This document shows, in pieces, positions 1 to 9,442 of a DNA stretch of 41,403 nucleotides (positions within the stretch are counted from its first letter, which is position 1; each line of letters begins with the position of its first letter). The stretch spans positions 1 through 41,403 of the forward strand of contig JALERU010000078.1 of NCBI GenBank assembly GCA_022764045.1, in the 5' to 3' direction. Below the pieces are notes generated by a model that saw nothing but the letters and a program-made list of their open reading frames with translations, was not told the DNA's origin and searched no databases. The DNA comes from Clostridiales bacterium (GTDB taxonomy: Bacteria > Bacillota > Clostridia > Oscillospirales > Oscillospiraceae). The position numbers and the translations under genes are program-made.

Positions 1-1040
1 ATGCCGGTAACGTCGGTGGTACGGAAGTAGAACTGAGGACGATAGTTGTTGAAGAAGGGGGTGTGACGGCCGCCCTCGTCCTTGGACAGGACGTAAACCT
101 GGCCAGAGAACTTGGTGTGGGGCTTGATGGAGCCGGGCTTAGCCAGAACCTGGCCTCTCTCGATCTCCTTCTTGTCGATACCACGCAGCAGGGTACCCAC
201 GTTGTCGCCAGCCTCAGCATAGTCCAGCAGCTTGCGGAACATCTCGATGCCGGTGATAACGGACTTCTTGCTCTCCTCGGCCAGGCCGACGATTTCCACG
301 GGGTCGCCCATCTTGATCTGGCCACGCTCGACACGGCCGGTAGCCACGGTGCCGCGGCCGGTGATGGTGAAGACGTCCTCGACGGGCATCAGGAAGGGCA
401 GGGAGTCATCACGGGGAGGAGTGGGGATGTAGCTGTCAACAGCGTCCATCAGCTCCTTGATGCAGGCATAGTCGGGGTCGGCGGGGTCCTGGCTCTCGCA
501 GGTCAGAGCGTTCAGAGCGGAACCCTTGACCACAGGCAGGTCGTCGCCGGGGAACTCGTACTTGCTCAGCAGCTCGCGGACTTCCATCTCCACCAGCTCC
601 AGCAGCTCCTCGTCGTCCAGCAGGTCAACCTTGTTCAGGAAGACAACGATGGCGGGCACGCCAACCTGACGGGCCAGTAGGATGTGCTCACGGGTCTGAG
701 CCATGGGGCCGTCGGTGGCGGCGATGACCAGGATAGCGCCGTCCATCTGAGCAGCGCCGGTGATCATGTTCTTGATATAGTCGGCGTGGCCCGGGCAGTC
801 AACGTGAGCATAGTGACGGGCTTCGGTCTCGTACTCAACGTGAGCGGTGTTGATGGTAATACCACGCTCTCTCTCTTCGGGAGCCTTGTCGATGCTGGCA
901 TAATCCTCAAACTGAGCCTTGCCCTGCATTGCCAGGTACTTGGTGATAGCAGCGGTCAGGGTGGTCTTACCATGGTCAACGTGACCGATGGTACCGATGT
1001 TTACGTGGGGCTTGGTTCTTTCAAACTTTTGCTTGGCCAT
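1..1040 (-). CDS. tuf: Elongation factor Tu (partial, C-terminus cut by window edge)
   Basis: EF-Tu is the GTPase that carries aminoacyl-tRNA to the ribosome. Reading the minus strand from the ATG at 1040 gives a protein beginning [20 protein letters not shown], followed by the P-loop GHVDHGKT, the effector segment [15 protein letters not shown], the G3 motif [12 protein letters not shown] and the G4 motif NKVD. About 346 codons are present, so roughly the last 50 residues (the end of domain 3) lie beyond base 1. An AGGAGG ribosome-binding site sits upstream of the start. It is the last visible gene of the str operon, 141 bases after fusA, and may also use its own promoter in that gap. Identity is unambiguous. 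Confidence 0.97.
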   Translation of the reverse strand, partial: MAKQKFERTKPHVNIGTIGHVDHGKTTLTAAITKYLAMQGKAQFEDYASIDKAPEERERGITINTAHVEYETEARHYAHVDCPGHADYIKNMITGAAQMDGAILVIAATDGPMAQTREHILLARQVGVPAIVVFLNKVDLLDDEELLELVEMEVRELLSKYEFPGDDLPVVKGSALNALTCESQDPADPDYACIKELMDAVDSYIPTPPRDDSLPFLMPVEDVFTITGRGTVATGRVERGQIKMGDPVEIVGLAEESKKSVITGIEMFRKLLDYAEAGDNVGTLLRGIDKKEIERGQVLAKPGSIKPHTKFSGQVYVLSKDEGGRHTPFFNNYRPQFYFRTTDVTG

Positions 1041-1108
1041 GATTGATAATCCTCCTCAAAATACAGACAAAAGCTGTGTTACTGATAATGAGACCTTCTC
1101 GCAGTCTT

Positions 1109-1137
1109 ATTTTACAAGATTTCCCTTGAAAATACAA
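1109..1137 (-). promoter_or_regulatory. Candidate sigma-A promoter for tuf
   Basis: On the minus strand, TTGTAT (1132-1137) is followed by a 17-base spacer and TAAAAT (1109-1114), in the fusA-tuf gap. The expected transcript starts about 60 bases before the tuf ATG. Separate promoters for tuf within str operons are known, which fits the high demand for EF-Tu. The -35 box is a moderate match, so this is a candidate. Confidence 0.5.
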
Positions 1138-1165
1138 CGGGAAAATGCACATTTCTCGCCGGATT

Positions 1166-1179
1166 CCAGAAATTTCTGG
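1166..1179. repeat. 14-base perfect palindrome just after fusA stop
   Basis: CCAGAAATTTCTGG is a perfect palindrome two bases after the fusA stop codon, at the head of the fusA-tuf gap. There is no loop and no T-tract, so it is not an intrinsic terminator. It could be a protein-binding site or chance; nothing further can be said from the sequence. Confidence 0.3.
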
Positions 1180-1181
1180 GA

Positions 1182-3284
1182 TTAGTCGGCGCCGTTGCGC
1201 TTCTCAACGATCTTGTCGGTGATGGACTTGGGAATCTCCACATAGCTGTGGGGCTCCATGGAGTACTGGCCGCGGCCCTGGGTGCGGCTGCGCAGGTCGG
1301 TGGCGTAGCCGAACATCTCGGACAGGGGGACCAGGGCGTCGATCTGCTGGGCGCCGGGGCGGGCCTCCATGCCCTGGATCTGACCACGGCGGGAGTTCAG
1401 GTCGCCGATGACGTCGCCCATGTAATCCTCGGGGACGATGACAGAGACCTTCATGATGGGCTCCAGCAGGCAGGGGTTGGCCTTCCGGCAGGCCTCCTTA
1501 AAGGCCATGGAACCGGCGATCTTAAAGGCCATTTCGGAGGAGTCCACCTCGTGGTAGGAGCCGTCGTACAGGGTGACCTTCACGTCCACCACGGGGTAGC
1601 CGGCCAGGATGCCGGACTCCATGGCGCCCTGAATGCCGGCGTCCACGGCGGGGATATACTCCTTGGGGATGGCGCCGCCAACGATCTCGTTGACGAACTC
1701 ATAGCCCTTGCCGGACTCGTTGGGCTCCAGACGGATCTTCACGTGACCGTACTGGCCCTTACCGCCGGACTGACGGGCATACTTGGTGTCCTGCTCAACG
1801 GACTTCTTCACGGTTTCCTTATAGGCAACCTGGGGTGCGCCCACGTTGGCTTCCACCTTGTACTCACGGAGCAGACGGTCCACGATGATCTCCAGGTGGA
1901 GCTCGCCCATGCCGGCGATGATGGTCTGGCCGGTCTCCTCGTCGGTGTAGGTCTTAAAGGTGGGGTCCTCCTCGGCCAGCTTCATCAGGGCGATGCCCAT
2001 CTTCTCCTGACCGGCCTTGGTCTTGGGCTCGATGGCAACCCGGATGACGGGTTCGGGGAACTCCATGGACTCCAGAATGATGGGAGCCTTTTCGTCGCAG
2101 AGGGTGTCGCCGGTGGTGGAGTTCTTCAGGCCCACCACGGCGGCGATGTCGCCGGAGTAGACGGTTTCGATATCCTCCCGGTGGTTGGCGTGCATCTGCA
2201 GGATACGGCCGATGCGCTCTCTCTGCTTCTTGGTGGAGTTGAGGACGGAGGTACCGGTGTTCAGCGCACCGGAGTACACACGGATGAAGGACAGGCGGCC
2301 CACGTAGGGGTCGGCTGCGATCTTAAATGCCAGGGCGGAGAAGGGGGCCTTGTCGTCGGCGGGACGCTCGTCCTCGTCGCCGGTGTCGGGGTCCACGCCC
2401 TTGATGGCGGGGATGTCCAGGGGGGAGGGCATATAGTCCACGATGGCGTCCAGCAGCTTCTGAACGCCCTTGTTCCGGTAGGAGGTGCCGCAGGTCACGG
2501 GGACCAGCAGGTTCTCGATGGTGCCCTTACGCAGGGCAGCCCGGATCATCTCGGCGGGGATGGGCTCGTCCTCCAGGGCCAGCATCATCAGCTCCTCGTC
2601 CAGGTCGGCGCAGGCGTCGATGAGCTTGGTCCGGTATTCCTGGGCCAGGTCCATCATGTCCTCGGGGATCTCCTCCACGCGCATGTCCTTGCCTTCCACG
2701 TCGTAATAGACGTCGGCTTTCATCTCCACCAGGTCGATGATACCCTTAAAGGTATCCTCGCTGCCGATGGGGAGCTGGATGGGCACGGCATTGCACTTGA
2801 GGCGGTCATGGATCATGTTCAGAACATTGTAGAAGTCCGCGCCCATGATGTCCATCTTGTTGACGTAGATCATGCGGGGGACCTGATAATGGTCGGCCTG
2901 GCGCCACACAGTCTCAGACTGGGGCTCCACGCCGCCCTTGGCGCACATGACGGTCACAGAGCCGTCCAGCACGCGCAGGGAACGCTCCACTTCCACGGTG
3001 AAGTCCACGTGGCCCGGGGTGTCGATGTTGTTGATCCGGGTCTGGGGGATCTGGCCGGCAGTGCCGGTCCAGTAGCAGGTGGTAGCGGCGGAGGTGATGG
3101 TGATACCACGTTCCTGCTCCTGTGCCATCCAGTCCATGGTGGCGGTGCCGTCATGGGTTTCGCCAATCTTATAGTTGACGCCGGTGTAATACAGGATACG
3201 CTCGGTGGTGGTGGTTTTACCGGCGTCGATGTGGGCCATGATGCCGATATTTCTGGTGTTTTCCAGGGTAACTTTACGTGCCAT
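1182..3284 (-). CDS. fusA: Elongation factor G
   Basis: EF-G is the ribosomal translocase, a five-domain GTPase that also acts in ribosome recycling. The 700-residue product has the usual family length. It starts [20 protein letters not shown], with P-loop AHIDAGKT at residues 17-24, switch region [11 protein letters not shown]3 DTPGHVDF and G4 NKMD. The C-terminal half keeps the domain IV/V features, including [18 protein letters not shown]. It follows rpsG by 15 bases and precedes tuf, the standard str operon order. All GTPase motifs look intact. A very long plus-strand frame lies antisense to it and is a GC-driven shadow. Confidence 0.98.
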   Translation of the reverse strand: MARKVTLENTRNIGIMAHIDAGKTTTTERILYYTGVNYKIGETHDGTATMDWMAQEQERGITITSAATTCYWTGTAGQIPQTRINNIDTPGHVDFTVEVERSLRVLDGSVTVMCAKGGVEPQSETVWRQADHYQVPRMIYVNKMDIMGADFYNVLNMIHDRLKCNAVPIQLPIGSEDTFKGIIDLVEMKADVYYDVEGKDMRVEEIPEDMMDLAQEYRTKLIDACADLDEELMMLALEDEPIPAEMIRAALRKGTIENLLVPVTCGTSYRNKGVQKLLDAIVDYMPSPLDIPAIKGVDPDTGDEDERPADDKAPFSALAFKIAADPYVGRLSFIRVYSGALNTGTSVLNSTKKQRERIGRILQMHANHREDIETVYSGDIAAVVGLKNSTTGDTLCDEKAPIILESMEFPEPVIRVAIEPKTKAGQEKMGIALMKLAEEDPTFKTYTDEETGQTIIAGMGELHLEIIVDRLLREYKVEANVGAPQVAYKETVKKSVEQDTKYARQSGGKGQYGHVKIRLEPNESGKGYEFVNEIVGGAIPKEYIPAVDAGIQGAMESGILAGYPVVDVKVTLYDGSYHEVDSSEMAFKIAGSMAFKEACRKANPCLLEPIMKVSVIVPEDYMGDVIGDLNSRRGQIQGMEARPGAQQIDALVPLSEMFGYATDLRSRTQGRGQYSMEPHSYVEIPKSITDKIVEKRNGAD

Positions 3285-3299
3285 TCTTTAACCTCCCGA

Positions 3300-3770
3300 T
3301 TACCAACGGAAGTGTGCGAATGCCTTGTTGGACTCAGCCATCTTGTGGACCTCTTCGCGCTTCTTCACGGCGCTGCCGAGGTTGTTGGCGGCGTCCATCA
3401 GTTCGCCGGCCAGGCGTTCCTTCATGGTTCTCTCGCTGCGCTTGCGGGCATAGGTCGTCAGCCAGCGCAGACCCAGGGTCTGGCGGCGCTCCGGCCGCAC
3501 CTCCATAGGCACCTGATAGGTGGCGCCGCCCACGCGGCGGGCCTTAACCTCCAGGGACGGCATAATGTTCTCCATGGCGGCGGTGAAGACCTCCAGGGGG
3601 TCCTTGTCGGTCTGCTCCTTGACAATGTCAAAGGCGCCGTAGACAACCTTCTGTGCGACGCCCTTCTTGCCGTCCAGCATAATGCTGTTGATCAGCTTAG
3701 TTACCAGTACGGAACGGTACATGGGATCGGGCAACACTTCCCGCTTGGGTACGTTTCCTCTTCTGGGCAC
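3300..3770 (-). CDS. rpsG: 30S ribosomal protein S7
   Basis: S7 is the primary binding protein of the 16S rRNA 3' major (head) domain and contacts mRNA and E-site tRNA. A longer frame could start at an ATG at 3788, but those first bases contain the ribosome-binding site AAGGAGGG. The GTG at 3770 follows it at normal spacing and gives [17 protein letters not shown], the usual S7 N-terminus, with 156 residues, the standard length. Conserved segments include the [12 protein letters not shown] helix, the GGATYQVP loop and an ending in AFAHFRW. The gene lies 15 bases before fusA. The unusually long 212-base gap upstream may carry a regulatory structure, described separately. Confidence 0.96.
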   Translation of the reverse strand: MPRRGNVPKREVLPDPMYRSVLVTKLINSIMLDGKKGVAQKVVYGAFDIVKEQTDKDPLEVFTAAMENIMPSLEVKARRVGGATYQVPMEVRPERRQTLGLRWLTTYARKRSERTMKERLAGELMDAANNLGSAVKKREEVHKMAESNKAFAHFRW

Positions 3771-3982
3771 TTTGCTTCCCTCCTTCATAAAAAAATGATT
3801 TCATAGGTACTCGAAAAGCTCCTCGCTTTCCGTGTGGGGCGGGGCTTCCCGCCCCGTGCCTGCCTTGAGAGCTTCCCCAAACCCTGTACACAGTACCGGA
3901 TTTCTATGGTAAGCGACTCACGGCAAAGCCTTTGCTTTGCGCTGAGCGCAAAAATGCAGTTGAATGTTTTTGGGAAGTAAAC
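3771..3982 (-). promoter_or_regulatory. Structured rpsL-rpsG intercistronic region, candidate S7 autoregulatory site
   Basis: This 212-base gap between two ribosomal protein genes is far longer than the other gaps in the operon. On the minus strand it holds TTTGCGC-TCA-GCGCAAA, then a GC-only hairpin GGGGCGGG-AAGC-CCCGCCCC (3836-3855), then GGAAAGC-GAGGA-GCTTTTC, before the rpsG ribosome-binding site. No T-tract follows the strong hairpin, so it is not a simple terminator. In E. coli, S7 represses its own operon by binding the rpsL-rpsG junction. A similar role here is inferred from position and structure only. Confidence 0.4.
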
Positions 3983-4405
3983 TTACTTCTTGCCGGCCTT
4001 GGGACGCTTGGCGCCGTACTTGGAACGGGCCTGCATACGGCCGTTGACGCCCTGGGTGTCCAGGCTGCCGCGGATGATGTGGTAACGAACGCCAGGCAGG
4101 TCCTTCACACGGCCGCCGCGGATCATCACCACGGAGTGCTCCTGCAGGTTGTGGCCCACACCGGGGATATAAGCGGTCACTTCGTAGCCGTTGGTCAGAC
4201 GCACACGGGCGATCTTACGCAGGGCGGAGTTGGGCTTCTTGGGGGTGGAAGTACGCACGGCAGTGCACACACCTCTCTTCTGAGGGGAGGGCAGGTCGGT
4301 CTCCTTGTTCTTCAGGGTGTTCAGGCCCTTCTGCATGGCGGGGGAGTTGGACTTGTAGGTCACCTGATCTCTTCCCTTGCGAACCAGCTGATTAAAAGTA
4401 GGCAT
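3983..4405 (-). CDS. rpsL: 30S ribosomal protein S12
   Basis: S12 lies at the decoding centre of the 30S subunit and affects accuracy; changes in it give streptomycin resistance. The 140-residue product starts [15 protein letters not shown] and contains the conserved [17 protein letters not shown] and [20 protein letters not shown] segments, ending KRPKAGKK. The key lysine sites in TPKKPNSA and in the RVKDLPG loop are the wild-type residues. An AAGGAGG ribosome-binding site precedes the ATG. It lies 92 bases downstream of rplGB. Certain identification. Confidence 0.98.
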   Translation of the reverse strand: MPTFNQLVRKGRDQVTYKSNSPAMQKGLNTLKNKETDLPSPQKRGVCTAVRTSTPKKPNSALRKIARVRLTNGYEVTAYIPGVGHNLQEHSVVMIRGGRVKDLPGVRYHIIRGSLDTQGVNGRMQARSKYGAKRPKAGKK

Positions 4406-4497
4406 ATTGTTCCTCCTTTCCTAAAAAATGCAATGGATTTATATTCTAACCGGCAAGGCCCAAGCCTATGCGGCGAATATCGAAAAAAGCGGGGGCT

Positions 4498-4740
4498 TTA
4501 GTCTATCAAGGCGGCCACCGCGCTTCCCACGGCGATGCCGCAGGCGGCGCCCAGGGCGGTCATGGTGTCGACGCTCTGGATCTCCACGCCCTGTTCCTGG
4601 CAGAGCATCTGGATGGGCTCGGTGACCCGTGGGTCGGCGTCCTGGGCCAGGAAGACCCGGCGGGCGGCGCCGTTTTTCAGGGCCCGGGTAACCTGCTTGG
4701 CCCCGGTGACCTTTTTGGCGGTTTTTAACTCGGTGAGCAC
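4498..4740 (-). CDS. rplGB: L7Ae-family ribosomal protein (YbxF/RplGB-like)
   Basis: This 80-residue protein resembles the YbxF branch of the L7Ae/L30e family, which binds K-turn RNA. Visible segments are GAKQVTRALKNGAARRVFLAQDA, where the family has its RNA-contact region, and ALGAACGIAVGSAVAAL at the end, matching the family's LG..CGI.VG signature. The start is a GTG with a purine-rich GGGGCGAGG stretch just upstream. Its place directly before rpsL matches Bacillus and most Clostridia, where it follows rpoC. Here rpoBC is absent and the gene is first after the promoter. The cellular role of this family is not well defined. Confidence 0.88.
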   Translation of the reverse strand: MLTELKTAKKVTGAKQVTRALKNGAARRVFLAQDADPRVTEPIQMLCQEQGVEIQSVDTMTALGAACGIAVGSAVAALID

Positions 4741-4833
4741 GTGGCCTCGCCCCTTTCCAGGCCGGTTTTCTCTGGCCCCACTCTTCTATTTCGGGCAACA
4801 CATATTCCCAAAAATAGTTCATCGCAATGTCGG

Positions 4834-4862
4834 ATTGTATCACATTTTTCCAATCCCGTCAA
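4834..4862 (-). promoter_or_regulatory. Sigma-A promoter of the str operon
   Basis: On the minus strand TTGACG (4857-4862), a 17-base spacer and TACAAT (4834-4839) make a near-consensus promoter. The predicted transcript start lies about 85-90 bases before the rplGB GTG. It shows the operon is transcribed independently of whatever lies upstream and agrees with the absence of rpoBC next door. No upstream terminator is obvious between the DUF1294 stop and this promoter. Confidence 0.8.
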
Positions 4863-4940
4863 GTGGTCACACTGTGCGAACTTCTCCCCCCGGCGGCGGT
4901 TTCCTTGTTCATTTTGTCTTTTGGGGCGGAAGCGGGCCTC

Positions 4941-5222
4941 TCAGCGGAGGAAAAACCGCCAATAGGACCAGGCCAACAGGGCCGCCACCTGCAAAATCAG
5001 GATGGCGGGCATGCCAATGCGGAAGGACCAGTGGCGGGTTTTGTGGTGGAAACAGGACATACCCACCAGGGCCCCCACGCTCCCTCCCGCCAAGGCCGAG
5101 AGAAAGAGGACCTTCTCCGGCACCCGCCAGCGGTCGTGCCGGGCCTTCCATTTGTCCACACCCATCAGGGCAAAGGCGATGATGTTCCACACCAGCACCC
5201 ATAGCAGCAGCGCCGTGCTCAT
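4941..5222 (-). CDS. DUF1294 family small membrane protein
   Basis: The product has 93 residues with about three hydrophobic segments, near residues 3-20, 38-56 and 70-90. Between the first two lies the DUF1294 hallmark DKWKARHDRWRVPE, followed by GGSVGALVGM and the HHKTRHWSF motif. Function is unknown for the family. The ATG overlaps the dinB stop codon (ATGA), so the two are translationally coupled. The ribosome-binding site GGAGGAG lies inside the end of dinB. Family assignment is from visible motifs; no role is claimed. Confidence 0.85.
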   Translation of the reverse strand: MSTALLLWVLVWNIIAFALMGVDKWKARHDRWRVPEKVLFLSALAGGSVGALVGMSCFHHKTRHWSFRIGMPAILILQVAALLAWSYWRFFLR

Positions 5223-6460
5223 GGCGTCTCCTCCTTTTTCTCCTGGTCTCCGGTGATTTCCCGGGCGGTCTGGGTCCGCCGCCAGGCGTAACCGATGACG
5301 TTTTTTCCATAGCGGTCCTGGAGCTGGTCCATGGTCCGCTCCAGCTTCTCCTGCCGCTCCCGGCGCTCCGCCGCCTGGGGGGCGAAGAGGTTCATCTGCT
5401 CCCCGGCCTCCTCCTCGGGGAGCAGGCCCGCGGCGGTGATGGTCATGGCCCGCAGGGGGGCCGACCAGCTCCAGGCCGACTGGACCAGTTCCATCACACA
5501 GGCCAGAATCACCCGGGAGACGTTGGTGGGCGCCGGGGCCGCCTTCTGGCGGCTGACGGTCTTAAACTCCGGGCTGCGCAGGGCCACCTGAACGGTGGTG
5601 CACTTCATCTGGTGCTTCCGCAGCCGCAGGGCCACCCGCTCCACCAGCATCTGGGCCCCCGCCCGGATCTCCTCCTCCCCCACCAGGTCCCGGCGAAAGG
5701 TGAGGCCATTGCCCACCGACTTGGGGGGCGGGGTCTCCCCCGCCGGGCGGACGGGGCTGTGCTCTTCCCCGGTGGCGTAGTCGTGGAGCTGTCCCCCGTT
5801 CTTCCCCAACAGATGCACCAGGTTCTCCCGGGGGGTGGCCGCCAGGTCCCCGATGGTGGTGATGCCGTGGGCGGCCAGGAGCTTGGCCGAGGCCCGGCCC
5901 ACAAAGAGCAGGTCGGTCACCGGAAGGGGCCACACCAACCCCGCCACATCCTCCCGGCGGATCACCGTGGTAGCGTCGGGCTTTTTATAGTCGCTGCCCA
6001 GCTTGGCGAAGATCTTATTAAAGGACACCCCCACGGAAATGGTGAGGCCCAGCTCCCGTTTCATGTCCTCCCGCAGCCGGTGGGCCAGGGCCACCGGGTC
6101 GTTTCCGAAGAGGTGGAGGGTCCCCGTCACGTCCAGCCAGCTCTCGTCGATGCCGAAGGGCTCCACCAGGTCGGTGTACCGGCGGTAGATTTCCCCGGCC
6201 AGCTGGGAATAATAGCGGTATTTTTCGTGGTGGGCAGGCAGGAGGATCAGGCCGGGACATTTCCGCTGGGCCTGCCAGATGGTCTCGGCGGTTTTCACCC
6301 CCCTGGCCTTGGCGGCCTCATTTTTGGCCAGGATGATCCCGTGGCGGGCGGTGGGGTCTCCGCACACCGCCACAGGCTTGCCCTTCAGCTCGGGGTAGCT
6401 CAGCAGCTCCACCGAGGCGTAAAAAGAATTCAGATCACAGTGGAAGATCACCCGGTCCAT
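5219..6460 (-). CDS. dinB: DNA polymerase IV (Y-family translesion polymerase)
   Basis: Pol IV copies damaged DNA with low fidelity. The 413-residue protein has the Y-family palm with metal ligands Asp9 (HCDLNSFYASVE) and Asp105/Glu106 (FGIDESWLDVT). GVSFNKIFAKLGSDYKKPDA at about 144-163 is also conserved. The little finger domain covers roughly 240-345, and a sliding-clamp-binding motif QMNLF lies at 355-359. All catalytic residues are present. After the clamp motif there is an extra tail of about 50 charged residues. A GAGGAGG ribosome-binding site precedes the ATG. It forms a two-gene unit with DUF1294. No LexA-type operator was recognised upstream. Confidence 0.95.
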   Translation of the reverse strand: MDRVIFHCDLNSFYASVELLSYPELKGKPVAVCGDPTARHGIILAKNEAAKARGVKTAETIWQAQRKCPGLILLPAHHEKYRYYSQLAGEIYRRYTDLVEPFGIDESWLDVTGTLHLFGNDPVALAHRLREDMKRELGLTISVGVSFNKIFAKLGSDYKKPDATTVIRREDVAGLVWPLPVTDLLFVGRASAKLLAAHGITTIGDLAATPRENLVHLLGKNGGQLHDYATGEEHSPVRPAGETPPPKSVGNGLTFRRDLVGEEEIRAGAQMLVERVALRLRKHQMKCTTVQVALRSPEFKTVSRQKAAPAPTNVSRVILACVMELVQSAWSWSAPLRAMTITAAGLLPEEEAGEQMNLFAPQAAERRERQEKLERTMDQLQDRYGKNVIGYAWRRTQTAREITGDQEKKEETP

Positions 6461-6485
6461 CCCTTATCCTCCTCTCCGGGACAAA

Positions 6486-6520
6486 CAGGAAAAAGCGACG
6501 GGCTTCCGCCGTCGCTTTTC
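6486..6520 (-). terminator. Intrinsic terminator after ribU
   Basis: The minus strand forms GCGACGG-loop-CCGTCGC, extended by A/T pairs to an 11-bp stem (6491-6501 with 6509-6519), and then a run of T. It lies between the ribU stop and the dinB start, so it ends the ribU transcript. The palindrome could also act weakly on the other strand. Confidence 0.85.
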
Positions 6521-6559
6521 CCTGCCAAGGGCCGTTGCCGGCCCGCCGTGTTAAATCAA

Positions 6560-7174
6560 TCAGCCATCCGCCCGGCACTGCTGGGCCTGGTCGTTGGTGG
6601 TCTCCTTGTTGCTCTTCTTCCAGCCCTCGCCGTGGATGATGTGGCGGGAGACGGTCTTATAGATCAGGAAGGTCACCAAGGAGTTGATCCCCGCCTTAAT
6701 GAGGTTAAAGGGCAGGATACCCGGCAGCAGCAGGGCGTCCAGCACCGGGGTAGGCACACCCATAAAAATGGGGGTGATGAAGTGGTTGGCGGGCATCATC
6801 ACCAGGCCCATGGCCAGGCTGCCGCAGACGAGGCCCAGAATGGCGCCTTTCTTGGTGTGCTTTCTCCGATAAATCCCGGAGGCCACCAGCACCAGCACAG
6901 AGGTGGCGATGATGTGCATGATGATCCCATACAGGCCGCTGCCGGCGCTCACCGTCAGGCCCTGGACCACGGCGGTCACCACCGTAAGCAGGATGCCGGC
7001 GGCGGGGCCATAGGCAAAGGCGCCGATGAGAATGGGGATATCCGCCGGGTCATACTCCAGGAAGGGCACGGCGGGGATCAGAGGCAGGTGGATGAGATAG
7101 ACCAATACAATGGAGATCGCCACCAGCATGGCCATCACCACCAGCTTCCGAATGTTCTCCAATTTTCCGTTCAT
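6560..7174 (-). CDS. ribU: Riboflavin ECF transporter substrate-binding subunit
   Basis: RibU is the membrane S component that binds riboflavin and works with the shared EcfA-EcfA'-EcfT energising module, which is not encoded here. The 204-residue protein has about six hydrophobic segments. Near the N-terminus (residues 13-45) are AMLVAISIVLVYL and the family-typical FLEYDPADIPILIGAFAYGP. The C-terminal 25 residues are charged and cytoplasmic. An FMN riboswitch in its leader fixes the substrate class. It is a single-gene unit with its own promoter, riboswitch and terminator. Substrate assignment rests on the riboswitch plus sequence features. Confidence 0.93.
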   Translation of the reverse strand: MNGKLENIRKLVVMAMLVAISIVLVYLIHLPLIPAVPFLEYDPADIPILIGAFAYGPAAGILLTVVTAVVQGLTVSAGSGLYGIIMHIIATSVLVLVASGIYRRKHTKKGAILGLVCGSLAMGLVMMPANHFITPIFMGVPTPVLDALLLPGILPFNLIKAGINSLVTFLIYKTVSRHIIHGEGWKKSNKETTNDQAQQCRADG

Positions 7175-7254
7175 AAAAAAACACTCCCAACGTCCAAATT
7201 TAACACCCGAAAAACCAATGTCTTCCAGGTGCTAACAGGTCGATTGGGGGCGCT

Positions 7255-7282
7255 CAAAAGTCGGAAAGCCCGCAGGCCTTCC
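7255..7282 (-). terminator. Candidate expression-platform terminator of the FMN riboswitch
   Basis: Downstream of the aptamer on the minus strand, GGAAGGCC-TGCG-GGCTTTCC (7263-7282, one G-U pair) is followed by GAC and TTTT. This fits a ligand-dependent terminator placed about 80 bases before the ribU ATG. The T-tract is short, so strength is uncertain, and the competing antiterminator was not worked out. Confidence 0.5.
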
Positions 7283-7315
7283 GCCATCACACCACACAGC
7301 CGGTGCGCCAGCACG

Positions 7316-7438
7316 TCTTCTCCCATCCAGACTTTCACTGTCGGTCCCGGAATTTCACCGGGTCAGCTGCCTTTGGCCGTGGCCAAAGCGCTCGCGGACT
7401 GTACCGCCGGTGGGGACTTTCACCCCGCCCTGAAGACA
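7316..7438 (-). promoter_or_regulatory. FMN riboswitch (RFN element)
   Basis: The minus strand carries the conserved RFN core: AGGGCGGGGTGAAAGTCCCC, ACCGGCGGTA, a variable arm, CCGGTGAAATTCCGGGACCG, ACAGTGAAAGTCTGGATGGG and a closing AGAAGA that pairs with TCTTC at the 5' side. All six conserved strands are recognisable. It binds flavin mononucleotide, and in this class binding lowers expression of riboflavin synthesis or uptake genes. It lies in the leader of ribU, between the promoter and the candidate terminator. Confidence 0.97.
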
Positions 7439-7459
7439 TTCTATTTCGTTGTCGTTTCT

Positions 7460-7487
7460 ATTATATCGCCTTCTATCAAAAAAGCAA
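7460..7487 (-). promoter_or_regulatory. Promoter of the ribU riboswitch transcript
   Basis: TTGCTT (7482-7487), a 16-base spacer and a perfect TATAAT (7460-7465) on the minus strand lie just upstream of the FMN aptamer. Transcription would start about 15 bases before the aptamer. Confidence 0.75.
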
Positions 7488-7542
7488 CCCCCAAAATCCC
7501 CCATCTGTCCCGGAAGTGACCCTTCCCTCCTCTGATTTTTCG

Positions 7543-7571
7543 TTGACTTTCCCCAAAGGCCGGTATACCAT
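7543..7571 (+). promoter_or_regulatory. Promoter of the SLOG-family gene
   Basis: TTGACT (7543-7548), a 17-base spacer and TACCAT (7566-7571) on the plus strand, about 34 bases before the ATG at 7605. It is divergent from the ribU promoter, with about 55 bases between the two -35 boxes. Confidence 0.65.
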
Positions 7572-7604
7572 AGAGACAAAGACGCCCGGGAAAGGAGGCT
7601 TTCC

Positions 7605-8105
7605 ATGGACCCCCGGACCACCTGCTGTTTTTCCGGCCATCGCCCGCCCCGGCTGCCCTGGGGAGAGGATGAGAGCCACCCCCGCTGCCAAGCCCTGAAG
7701 GCCCGCCTGGACCAGGCCCTGGAACAGGCCTATGCCCGGGGCTTTCGCCACTTCCTCTGCGGCATGGCCCAGGGGGCGGACCTCTACTTTTGCGAGGCTG
7801 TGCTGGCCCTGCGTCGGGCCCATCCCGATGTGACCCTGGAAGCCGCCATCCCCTATGAGGACCAGGCCGGCCACTGGCCCCCCGCCGACCAGGCCCGCCG
7901 CCTGGCCCTGCTGGACCAGTGCGACCTGGAAACCGTGGTCCAGCACAGCTACTCCCCCGGCTGCCTCCACCGCCGCAACCGATACATGGTGGATCGCTCC
8001 GCCCTCCTCATCGCGGTCTATGACGGCATCCCCCAGGGGGGCACCCTCAACACCCTGGCCTACGCCATGCGCCGGGGGGTGGAAACCTTCGTCCTGGAGC
8101 CCTGA
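7605..8105 (+). CDS. SLOG-domain protein (DUF1273/YpsA-like)
   Basis: A 166-residue single-domain Rossmann-like protein. It begins with CCFSGHRPPRLPWG, has GMAQGADLYFCEAV at about 54-67, AIPYEDQA in the middle and an ending with YMVDRSALLIAVYDG and GGTLNTLAYAMRRG. These are the nucleotide-sugar/nucleotide-binding features of the SLOG superfamily shared with YpsA and DprA-like proteins. No reaction is established for this subgroup. AAGGAGG precedes the ATG. It is a lone plus-strand gene between ribU and ftsZ, with its own promoter, and is not obviously part of either neighbouring unit. The family is confident; function is not assigned. Confidence 0.85.
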   Translation: MDPRTTCCFSGHRPPRLPWGEDESHPRCQALKARLDQALEQAYARGFRHFLCGMAQGADLYFCEAVLALRRAHPDVTLEAAIPYEDQAGHWPPADQARRLALLDQCDLETVVQHSYSPGCLHRRNRYMVDRSALLIAVYDGIPQGGTLNTLAYAMRRGVETFVLEP

Positions 8106-8132
8106 TCCTTTTTCTTGAAAGAAAAAGGATCA
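8103..8132. repeat. 30-base palindrome overlapping the SLOG gene stop codon
   Basis: TGATCCTTTTTCTT and AAGAAAAAGGATCA form perfect 14-base arms around a GA centre. The first three bases are the TGA stop codon of the upstream gene. No T-tract follows on either strand, so it is not a standard terminator, though the hairpin could protect the mRNA 3' end. The remaining gap to the ftsZ terminator holds nothing recognised. Confidence 0.6.
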
Positions 8133-8232
8133 AAAAGAACTTTCATTCGCTGCCAACCTCCTGCTGATAAAAGGCTTTGCGCCCGGTAACGAACGTGTCC
8201 TTTTCATCGAGGATTGGTATGGCTCTTTTTCC

Positions 8233-8267
8233 ACAAAACACAGCCCGCCGGTTTCCCGGCGGGCTGT
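8233..8267 (-). terminator. Intrinsic terminator after ftsZ
   Basis: The minus strand forms ACAGCCCGCCGG-GAAA-CCGGCGGGCTGT, a perfect 12-bp stem (8240-8251 with 8256-8267), followed by GTTTTGTGG. It lies about 20 bases after the ftsZ stop and closes the division gene cluster. Confidence 0.85.
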
Positions 8268-8289
8268 TCTCCTATCAAACTGGATGGAA

Positions 8290-9384
<1,095 letters not shown>

Positions 9385-9442
9385 GATCGATCCTCCTAAG
9401 TGTATTTATCTTAAACTATTCGATGAATTTAGAGTTTCTTTT

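Noticed and set aside
1248-3806. 852-codon plus-strand open frame
   Set aside because: It is antisense to fusA and rpsG, which match their families end to end. High GC in third positions leaves few stops on the opposite strand; its product is Gly/His/Val/Leu-rich and unlike any protein.
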